From SIG714 sp964638675 (GTDB lineage Bacteria; Bacillota; Clostridia; Oscillospirales; CAG-272): a stretch of DNA of 64,000 nucleotides. Location: contig CAZXAU010000008.1 in the NCBI GenBank assembly GCA_964638675.1, positions 1 through 64,000 of the forward strand, read 5' to 3'. Positions 17,660 to 24,620 of the stretch are shown piece by piece. A program made the translations under genes and the position numbers. The notes beneath the pieces were generated by a model. It was not told the origin of the DNA and did no database searches. It saw only the letters and a list, made by a program, of their open reading frames with translations. Within the stretch, counting starts at the first letter, position 1; the number at the start of each line of letters is the position of its first letter.

Positions 17660-18352
17660 ATGAAAAAAGGAAAGAAATATATTGACAGCTCTAAGCTGAT
17701 TGAAAAAGCAAAAATTTACGATCCGTCCGAAGCTCTCGCACTTGTTTGCCAGACAGCTAAGGCTAAATTCGACGAGACCATCGAAGTCCATGTTCGTCTC
17801 GGTGTTGACTCACGTCACGCTGATCAGCAGGTCAGAGGTTCAGTCGTACTTCCTAACGGAACAGGTAAGAGCGTAAGAGTTCTCTGCATCACAGGACCCG
17901 ATAAGGTTCAGGGTGCTCTTGAGGCAGGCGCTGAATATGCAGGATGCGAAGAATATATTGAAAAGATCCAGAAAGAAAACTGGTTTGAATTTGACGTAAT
18001 TATCGCTTCTCCTGATGTCATGGGTAAACTCGGACGTCTCGGTAAGGTTCTCGGTCCTAAGGGACTCATGCCTAACCCGAAGGCAGGAACAGTTGCAGCT
18101 GATGTTGCAAAGGCAGTCAAAGAAGCTAAGGCAGGTAAGATCGAATACCGTCTTGATAAGACAAACATTATCCACTGCCCTGTCGGAAAGGCCTCCTTCG
18201 GTTCTGAAAAGCTCGAAGAAAACTTTACAACTCTCCTTACTGCTGTAATCAAGGCTAAGCCTGCTGCAGCTAAAGGTCAGTATATCAAGAGCTGTGTTGT
18301 TGCTTCGACAATGGGCCCCGGAATTAAGGTCAACACCGCAAAGTTGGGCTGA
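17660..18352 (+). CDS. rplA: 50S ribosomal protein L1
   Basis: 230 residues, normal size, with GKKYIDSSKLIEKAKIYDPSEAL at the start (split: GKKYIDSSKLIEK, AKIYDPSEAL), MGKLGRLGKVLGPKGLMPNPK in the RNA-binding part and MGPGIKVN at the end. It forms the L1 stalk and should repress rplKA through the leader at 17163. A terminator follows at 18427; rplJ and rplL, which usually come next, are absent. Confidence 0.97.
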   Translation: MKKGKKYIDSSKLIEKAKIYDPSEALALVCQTAKAKFDETIEVHVRLGVDSRHADQQVRGSVVLPNGTGKSVRVLCITGPDKVQGALEAGAEYAGCEEYIEKIQKENWFEFDVIIASPDVMGKLGRLGKVLGPKGLMPNPKAGTVAADVAKAVKEAKAGKIEYRLDKTNIIHCPVGKASFGSEKLEENFTTLLTAVIKAKPAAAKGQYIKSCVVASTMGPGIKVNTAKLG

Positions 18353-18426
18353 TAAAGGCTGAAAAGCTTAGAAAATAAAATAATCCGTCAAAATCTCGAT
18401 ACCCCTCTTTGAGAGGTTCGGATTAA

Positions 18427-18490
18427 AAAAAGATCTGAAAGTGTTTACCGGATTTTGGCAAATTTCTTTCGGATCTTTTTGCTTTTAAAA
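18427..18490 (+). terminator. Terminator of the rplKA transcript
   Basis: AAAAAGATC-T-GAAAG (18427-18441) pairs with CTTTC-G-GATCTTTTT (18476-18490), followed by GCTTTT. A smaller bent hairpin, AATCCG...CGGATT enclosing CCTCT-TTG-AGAGG (18382-18424), stands just before it. Confidence 0.7.
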
Positions 18491-18563
18491 CAGTCTGATT
18501 CGGAATTCCACAAGCTCTTGATTGCTGTAAAGCATAATATAATAAAAAGGTGATTTTTTTAAG

Positions 18564-18889
18564 GTGGCTCGTATCTCTGCCAGCTTTATAAAAATATTTT
18601 TGTCTATATCGCATGTATTATTGCAATAAGTATATCTGTCTCATTGGTTTTTACGGAAAGAGTCAGAGGTTATAGGAGAAGCTCTATATCACACTATCAA
18701 TTAAGAATGATTTGTGATTCCTTTTTGATAGTTGCTTTTTCGTGTTCATTATTGTTTATAGGAATCGTACGTTTCGACAAAAAAGACGGGTTTCATTTTT
18801 GGCTGTATTTATTACATATTGTGCCGTTGTTGCCGATTATAATTAATACAGCGCTTGTCAATAGAATAAAGAGTAAAAAAACTGATTGA
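18564..18889 (+). pseudogene. Small membrane protein gene, apparently frameshifted (DUF3899-like)
   Basis: A frame from TTG 18644 gives 81 residues with two hydrophobic segments (DSFLIVAFSCSLLFIGIVRF and a C-terminal one), resembling DUF3899 proteins. The same frame remains open and hydrophobic upstream (IFVYIACIIAISISVSLVF) but has no normal start. A GTG at 18564 in the neighbouring frame would supply MARISASFIKIF, and a one-base change in the T run at 18597-18601 would join both into a single three-helix protein. It is therefore read as a frameshifted gene, or a sequencing error. The family assignment is tentative. Confidence 0.4.
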
Positions 18890-19025
18890 CTATTATTCTG
18901 CTTTCATCACTGTTGATTTCTGGATACTGAATCGTTTTCTATATTGACCTTAAAAACCAATCGCCGGTAAGTCTTGAATTTTAAATGTGTAATTTAAAAA
19001 TGTGAAATAAATTGGAGGAAAAAGT

Positions 19026-19814
19026 ATGAAAAAAATTTTCAGAAAAACACTCGTATTTCTTTTACTTGTAGGAATGCTGGCTTTCTCTTTTGCTTCCTGC
19101 ACAAATCAAGATCCTGATTCAGAAACGACCGCCCCTGTAACCGAAACTGCTCCTGTAAGTCCAACAACTCCTACAGCATCAGCACCTGTCACAACGGTTG
19201 AGCCTACTCCCACACCCGATCCGACCGGAACAACAGACTGTCAAGGAGATGATGACAAATGGGCATCTTTTGGAAAACCTGTAATTTACTTATATCCGCA
19301 GGAGGATATTGTTTGCTCTGTTTATCTTGATTTTGACGGAAAATTGGGTTGTACATATCCTCACTATAACAACGGTTGGAAAGACTTTACTGCTAAAAAG
19401 GACGGAACACTTGTTTTCCCGGACGGTAATATGTATTACGCTCTTTTTTGGGACGGGATCAGCGATTATAAACCCGAGTTTTCCACAGGTTTCTGTGTAA
19501 AGGGAAGCGAAAGTGCCGAATTTCTTGAGCAAACGCTTTCTGCTCTCGGACTTACATGGCGTGAGAGAAATGAATTCATTATGTATTGGCTTCCTCAGCT
19601 TGAATGCAACGAGTACAATCTTATCTCGTTTGACACAAAAGACTACGAAGAATATGCTGAACTTACAATCGACCCGATGCCCGACAGCATCCTTCGTGTA
19701 TTCATGACCGCAAAGGCTGTCGATCACTATGTTGAGATCGAACCCGAAGTATATACAGGATTTGTCCGCAACGGATTTACTGTTGTTGAGTGGGGCGGAA
19801 CAATAATCGGTTGA
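19026..19814 (+). CDS. Lipoprotein of unknown function with KPVIYLYP domain
   Basis: 262 residues. A lipobox near residue 26 (FSFASC) is followed by a Thr/Pro-rich stalk (residues about 30-75) and then a compact domain beginning GKPVIYLYPQE, with TYPHYNNGW, DGTLVFPDGNMYYALFWDG, FCVKGSE, and a C-terminal TGFVRNGFTVVEWGGTII. This domain recurs in many bacterial secreted proteins, to my knowledge without an assigned function. GGAGG lies six bases before the ATG. The gene is flanked by unrelated genes and is probably monocistronic. Confidence 0.7.
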   Translation: MKKIFRKTLVFLLLVGMLAFSFASCTNQDPDSETTAPVTETAPVSPTTPTASAPVTTVEPTPTPDPTGTTDCQGDDDKWASFGKPVIYLYPQEDIVCSVYLDFDGKLGCTYPHYNNGWKDFTAKKDGTLVFPDGNMYYALFWDGISDYKPEFSTGFCVKGSESAEFLEQTLSALGLTWRERNEFIMYWLPQLECNEYNLISFDTKDYEEYAELTIDPMPDSILRVFMTAKAVDHYVEIEPEVYTGFVRNGFTVVEWGGTIIG

Positions 19815-19959
19815 TATTTTTTTCGGATTATTGACGCTTAAGCAGTAAAACCTTAAATTAATATGTAAAACGGCTGTATTGACGAACGCTGTACGGTAGT
19901 TTTACAGCTCTGCTTTTACTCTGATTATCAGATTTTTATGTAAAGGAATCGTTACGTTT

Positions 19960-20700
19960 ATGTTGATATTAAAAATTCTCGGTTGTATTTTGGGAACGAT
20001 CGTAGGAATCATTCTCCTTGCAATCATCTGGCTTGCTGTTTCTGCCGCTTTTGTAGACCCTAAAAAAGAATACACAAGCAACAGCCGCTATTACCGTTTC
20101 TTGCTTTATCTTTCTACAACTGTCGGGCTGGCGATCTTGCGTGTGAAAATTCATGTTACCGGTCTTGAAAACATTCCGAGTGAAGGAAAATTTCTTCTTG
20201 TGGGAAACCACCGCTCGAATTTTGACCCGATTGTGACATGGCATATTCTTCCCGACAAGAATCTTGCCTTCATTTCCAAGCCCGAGAATTTTAAGATTCC
20301 GATTTACGGACGTATTGCCCGCCGTTGTTGCTTTATGGCGATAGACCGTGTTAATCCGATGAACGCACTGAGAACCATAGGTAAGGCGGCTAAGCTCTCA
20401 CGTGAGACGCCCGATATGAACATTGCGGTATATCCTGAGGGAACGAGAAGCAAAGACTGCAAGCTTCTGCCCTTTCATGATGCCATTTTTGCAATCGCTC
20501 AGAAGGCTGAATGTCCTATTGTTATCCTTGCCGTTCGAGGAACCGAAATGATTCAAAAGAACTATCCTTTTAAACACACCGATGTATATCTTGATTTTTC
20601 GGCTCCTATTCCCGTGCAGACTGTTCTTTCTCAAAAGGGTAATATCACCGGTGAAGCTGTGAGAAGTTTTCTTTTGGAAAAACTCGATAAACAGGACTGA
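19960..20700 (+). CDS. plsC: 1-acyl-sn-glycerol-3-phosphate acyltransferase
   Basis: 246 residues with an N-terminal transmembrane helix and a PlsC acyltransferase domain: NHRSNFD (the catalytic HX4D), a central FISKPENFKIPIYGRI block, and YPEGTRSKD (the EGTR substrate motif). It makes phosphatidic acid from lysophosphatidic acid at the membrane. Its ribosome site AAAGGA is rather distant. A 12-bp hairpin separates it from the next gene. Confidence 0.92.
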   Translation: MLILKILGCILGTIVGIILLAIIWLAVSAAFVDPKKEYTSNSRYYRFLLYLSTTVGLAILRVKIHVTGLENIPSEGKFLLVGNHRSNFDPIVTWHILPDKNLAFISKPENFKIPIYGRIARRCCFMAIDRVNPMNALRTIGKAAKLSRETPDMNIAVYPEGTRSKDCKLLPFHDAIFAIAQKAECPIVILAVRGTEMIQKNYPFKHTDVYLDFSAPIPVQTVLSQKGNITGEAVRSFLLEKLDKQD

Positions 20701-20735
20701 TCTACTTCTGTTTTCATATTCCTTCCTCATATATA

Positions 20736-20763
20736 TTTATTATCCGATTTTTCGGATAATAAA
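20736..20763 (+). terminator. Hairpin between plsC and the NlpC/P60 gene
   Basis: TTTATTATCCGA (20736-20747), loop TTTT, TCGGATAATAAA (20752-20763): a perfect 12-bp stem. There is no strong T run behind it, and the next gene's GAGGA begins seven bases later, so it may be a weak terminator or mask that site. Confidence 0.5.
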
Positions 20764-20780
20764 TTATCTGAGGATTTTTT

Positions 20781-22073
20781 ATGTATACAGATCCTAAAAA
20801 TAAACATATATCCCTTCCCGACACGGTGAACTGCGATATGCTCTCGTCCTCATTCTGGTCGTCTGATGATTCGATTCTCATGACTCCTGATGAGATCATC
20901 CGAATAAACGATATGAACCGTCACACTTCCGACCTATCACGGAATTATATTTGGACTTCTATCGGGAACGGACTTGAGCTCCTTAAAAAGAATCCTTTTG
21001 CCGACGGCAGGGAACTCACGCCTTCCGAGAAAAAATACATTCTTAAAAACACTGCTGTACCTTTCGTTAAAGAAAAAACGCCGATCATACCTGCTCTTGC
21101 GCTTGTTCGCTCCTGTATCAAGCTGCTTCCTTGCGATTTTTTTCTTTCTTTTCGTCAGGGTGAAATATATTGTGATGAAAATCTTTTATCCGAGATACTG
21201 CCTTTTGAGCATTTGAAAATTCTTCACTATTCTCTCGATCGGCATTGGTGTTTCGTTTCGCTCGGTAATATCTGCGGTTGGACAAAATGCAATACTTTAG
21301 CTGTCTGTCCTTCCGAAGCATCCTATCCTCGGCACGCTTTTTCGGATGTTCTCACCGTTACCGCCCGCAATCTCGTTCTTTGCGAGTCTGCATCCCATCG
21401 CAAAAGCGATAGGTTGCTTTTTCCTATGGGCACTCGCATTCCGTTATTCAAAAATGCTGTCGATTATGTTGACGGTCGCTCCTGCTTCTTCTCTTATGTT
21501 GCAGACATTCCCGTGGCTTCCGATTTATTCTACCTGTCTTATCAACCATGCGTAATTCCCGTTTCGGATGATATCATTCCCGGTGTTCTACCCTTGACCT
21601 CGTCCAATATTCTTTCCCTTGCTTTTAAACATCTCGGCTGTATTTACGGTTGGGGAGGTGCTTTTCTCTCGAATGACTGCTCCGGATTTGTCCGCCAGAT
21701 CTTCCGCTGTTTCGGTTTTGATTTTCCCCGTAATTCTTCCGATATAGCTTCCCTGAGGGGACTTACGTCTTTTGATCTTTCGCCGCTCTCTTCCTCCGAA
21801 AGATCCGCCCTGCTTGATATCACCCCTCCCGGCAGTATTCTCTATTTTCCGGGTCACATTATGCTATATCTCGGCTACCACCTCTCCGATCACTTCGTCA
21901 TCAGTGCCTGCTCTAATATCTCCCACGCTCAAGGCACAGACATAATCACCGATCATCTCCGTTGCGTTGCGATCACCCCTCTTTCAGCCCTCCGAAAAGA
22001 CGGCAATACCTGGCTTGAAAGCCTCACCCGTCTCTTTTTCTTTGAAAAGAAGAAGCAAGAAACTTTACTATAG
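20781..22073 (+). CDS. SH3-like / NlpC-P60 (C40) cell-wall peptidase family protein
   Basis: 430 residues without a clear signal peptide. The N-terminal two thirds contain SH3-like stretches (CFVSLGNICGWTKCN), and residues about 270-400 form an NlpC/P60 domain: YGWGGAFLSNDCSGFVRQIF with catalytic Cys, GHIMLYLG with the His, and a polar third position. The order matches YkfC-type gamma-D-glutamyl-diamino-acid peptidases, which cleave or recycle peptidoglycan stem peptides. The coding strand is pyrimidine-rich, unlike the purine-rich neighbours, hinting at a different origin. The last residues, LFFFEKKKQETLL, are encoded by a post-stop repeat, so the native C-terminus may have ended earlier. 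Confidence 0.82.
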   Translation: MYTDPKNKHISLPDTVNCDMLSSSFWSSDDSILMTPDEIIRINDMNRHTSDLSRNYIWTSIGNGLELLKKNPFADGRELTPSEKKYILKNTAVPFVKEKTPIIPALALVRSCIKLLPCDFFLSFRQGEIYCDENLLSEILPFEHLKILHYSLDRHWCFVSLGNICGWTKCNTLAVCPSEASYPRHAFSDVLTVTARNLVLCESASHRKSDRLLFPMGTRIPLFKNAVDYVDGRSCFFSYVADIPVASDLFYLSYQPCVIPVSDDIIPGVLPLTSSNILSLAFKHLGCIYGWGGAFLSNDCSGFVRQIFRCFGFDFPRNSSDIASLRGLTSFDLSPLSSSERSALLDITPPGSILYFPGHIMLYLGYHLSDHFVISACSNISHAQGTDIITDHLRCVAITPLSALRKDGNTWLESLTRLFFFEKKKQETLL

Positions 22074-22300
22074 GTTAAGACGGTCAGAACGACTTGAATC
22101 GTTTGCTTTCTTTTTTCTTCCTCTTTGAAAAGAGGAAATCTTTCTCATTAAAAAACTTTTTAATGAGAAAGGGAGAAACTTTGCTGAAGGTTTGGACGTT
22201 TTGCCCGACTTAGATCACTTGCTTTCTTTTTTTCTTTCTCTTTGAAAATGGGGAAATCTTTCTCATTAAAAAACTTTTTAATGAGAAAGGGAGAAACTTT
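22028..22300 (+). repeat. Tandem post-stop repeats, locus 2
   Basis: Three successive units. The first (about 22028-22072) lies within the end of the NlpC/P60 gene: CTTTGAAAAGAAGAAG then CAAGAAACTTTA. The second and third carry an identical 49-base core (22134-22182 and 22252-22300, period 118) that contains a 15-bp inverted repeat, TTTCTCATTAAAAA and its complement, and ends in GGGAGAAACTTT. Relatives stand at 111-150 and 56044-56082. Confidence 0.8.
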
Positions 22301-22335
22301 CTGGAATGGGCTTAACTGAAAGGGTAGTCATCCGA

Positions 22336-22369
22336 CTTTCATATATGCTGATATCAGCATATATGAAAG
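22336..22369. repeat. Perfect 34-base palindrome
   Basis: CTTTCATATATGCTGAT (22336-22352) is followed without spacer by its exact reverse complement to 22369. It lies between the tandem repeats and the terminator. It could be a protein-binding operator, a cruciform or a processed RNA hairpin; nothing here shows which. Confidence 0.85.
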
Positions 22370-22375
22370 ACAACC

Positions 22376-22436
22376 AAAAAGCAAAGACCCACGCAGATGA
22401 ATGTAAACACTCATCGTGCGTGGGTACTTGCTTTTC
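22376..22436. terminator. Bidirectional terminator between the NlpC/P60 gene and gpmI
   Basis: AAAAGCAA-AG-ACCCACGCA-GATGA pairs with TCATC-G-TGCGTGGGT-AC-TTGCTTTT around a ten-base loop. The A and T tracts on both sides serve both converging genes. Confidence 0.88.
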
Positions 22437-22521
22437 AGTTTGATGCGGAATTATGCTAAAACTATATGTTTTGTCCTGTAATAAAGCTTTTGCTGAGGTT
22501 TTTCACTAAATGGCGAAAAAA

Positions 22522-24174
22522 TTATTTCAGGTCGATCATGCTTTCGTTCCACATATCGGGAGCTTCAAAGCCGAGGAGATTGACGGTAGTAGCGGCGATG
22601 TTGGCAAGACCGAAGCTGTCGGAAGATTTGACTGTATAGGAGTCGGTATAGAAATTGTCGTAGAAGTAGCAGGGAACGGGGTTGAGGGTGTGGCTTGTTT
22701 TAGCCTTAGGTTTACCGTCCTTGGAGAGTTTAGGCTCGCCTGATTTTTTATCGATCTCATACATTTCATCGGCGTTTCCGTGGTCGGCGGTTATGATAGC
22801 TACGCCCTTTACGGAGTCTATAACGGGGAGAATGCGAGCGAGCTGAAGATCGAGTGCTTCCATAGATATCTTAGTTGCGGCGAGAGAACCGGTGTGACCT
22901 ACCATATCGCCGTTCGGGAAGTTGCAACGGATATACTTATACTTGCCGCTCTTGATGAGATCGATAAGCTTATCGGTGATTTCAGCACACTTCATCCAGG
23001 GTCTTTGCTCAAAAGGAACGACATCCGAAGGAATTTCGATATAAGTTTCGAGCTCTTCGGAGAATTTACCTGAACGGTTACCATTCCAGAAATAGGTTAC
23101 GTGACCGTACTTCTGAGTTTCGGAGATTGCTGCCTGAGGAATAGAAGAGTCAGCGAGATATTCGCCCATAGTATTGGTGATCTCAGGGGGATTGACAAGG
23201 AAGCGTGAAGGAATGTGGGCATCTCCGTCATATTCGAGCATACCTGCATACATGACCTTGGGGTATCTTATGCGGTCGAATTTATCGAATGATACACTGT
23301 CAAATGTTTTGGATATTTCGATAGCGCGGTCACCACGGAAGTTAAAGAAGATAACGCTGTCGTTGTCTTCAATTGTGCCTACTGGTGTTCCGTCTTTAGC
23401 AATGACGAATGCAGGAAGATCCTGGTCAATAGCCTTTGTTTCGTTACGGTACGTTACGATGGCGTCGTGAGCCGAAGCAAATTGTCTGCCCTCACCGAGG
23501 ACATGGGTATGCCAGCCTTGCTCAACCATTTTCCAGTTAGCTTCGTATCTGTCCATAGTGATCTTCATTCTTCCGCCTCCCGAAGCGATCATGATATCAA
23601 AGTCGGGGGAACGAAGAGAGGTAAGAAAATCTTCAAACGGATCAACATAATCGAGAGCTGAAGTCTCACCGACATCTCTTCCGTCAAGAAGTATGTGGAT
23701 TCTGACCTTTGCAACGCCCTCCTGCTTTGCACGGGTGATCATAGCCTTGAGATGATCGATATGGGAGTGAACATTTCCGTCAGAGAAAAGTCCGAGGAAA
23801 TGGAGAGTTGAGCCATTTGATTTAACATTGGCTATAAGGGTCTGCCACGATTCGGAATCGAACATCTTCCCGCTTTCGATCGACTGGGAAACGAGCTTAG
23901 CACCCTGAGCGAAGACCTGACCTGCACCCAAAGCATTGTGTCCGACCTCCGAGTTACCCATGTCATCGTCTGAAGGAAGGCCGACAGCCGTACCGTGAGC
24001 CTTGAGTGAGCGAACTTCATATTTTTCTTTAAGCATATCAAGTGTAGGAGTTGAAGCGAGAGATACGGCATTGCCGGCAGTAGCGGGGGCAATTCCGACA
24101 CCGTCCATAACGATCGTAACGACAGGACCTTCAACACCTGCAAATTTTTCGGATCTTTTCAAAATTTTATTCAT
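22522..24174 (-). CDS. gpmI: 2,3-bisphosphoglycerate-independent phosphoglycerate mutase
   Basis: 550 residues, slightly longer than the usual 510. It begins with VVTIVMDGVGIAP (metal-binding Asp); DDMGNSEVGHNALGAGQ carries the phosphorylated Ser; GRDV, ADHGNADEM and the C-terminal metal ligands are visible. It interconverts 3- and 2-phosphoglycerate in glycolysis using Mn2+ and no cofactor. GGAGGA lies nine bases before the ATG. It is transcribed alone from its own promoter, convergent with the NlpC/P60 gene. Confidence 0.95.
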   Translation of the reverse strand: MNKILKRSEKFAGVEGPVVTIVMDGVGIAPATAGNAVSLASTPTLDMLKEKYEVRSLKAHGTAVGLPSDDDMGNSEVGHNALGAGQVFAQGAKLVSQSIESGKMFDSESWQTLIANVKSNGSTLHFLGLFSDGNVHSHIDHLKAMITRAKQEGVAKVRIHILLDGRDVGETSALDYVDPFEDFLTSLRSPDFDIMIASGGGRMKITMDRYEANWKMVEQGWHTHVLGEGRQFASAHDAIVTYRNETKAIDQDLPAFVIAKDGTPVGTIEDNDSVIFFNFRGDRAIEISKTFDSVSFDKFDRIRYPKVMYAGMLEYDGDAHIPSRFLVNPPEITNTMGEYLADSSIPQAAISETQKYGHVTYFWNGNRSGKFSEELETYIEIPSDVVPFEQRPWMKCAEITDKLIDLIKSGKYKYIRCNFPNGDMVGHTGSLAATKISMEALDLQLARILPVIDSVKGVAIITADHGNADEMYEIDKKSGEPKLSKDGKPKAKTSHTLNPVPCYFYDNFYTDSYTVKSSDSFGLANIAATTVNLLGFEAPDMWNESMIDLK

Positions 24175-24228
24175 TAAACTATTCCTCCGATGAATAACAG
24201 TATTTTTAACAAATTCAAACTAAACAAG

Positions 24229-24257
24229 ATTGTATCACATTTTTTAAAAAAATACAA
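24229..24257 (-). promoter_or_regulatory. Sigma-A promoter of gpmI
   Basis: On the minus strand: TTGTAT (24257-24252), 17-base spacer, TACAAT (24234-24229), 55 bases before the gpmI start. Confidence 0.75.
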
Positions 24258-24620
24258 TAGGAGAGACAGAGAAAAAATATAAACTCAGAAAAAATATAGG
24301 CTTAATTGAAAACTTTTGAGCGGTCAAGTATATCTTTAAGTAAATGCATTAAAAGAAAAATAAATCAAAACATATTTAAAAATATGAAATAATAACCGAC
24401 TGAAATAATTTTTTTACAAAAAACTATAGCAATCGGGCGTAAAATGCGTTATAATATCTGCGGGTAAGTGTATTTGTCTGTCATGACGGCTTTAAAGACC
24501 GATGCAAGTTAAAAAACGTGGACAAGACATGTCCCTATAATGCACACTATGCGGCAGATACCACTGATAAGCTTTCAACACACCCTGCAGGGAATCAAAA
24601 TATAAGACCGAGGTAACACA
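24258..24620 (+). other. secA upstream region
   Basis: No gene. TATAAT at 24450-24455 is a likely -10 box, although the -35 is poor. The 165-base leader contains a GGACA-AGACA-TGTCC hairpin near 24520 and ends with CGAGGT before the ATG. I see no SecM-like arrest peptide. Confidence 0.45.
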
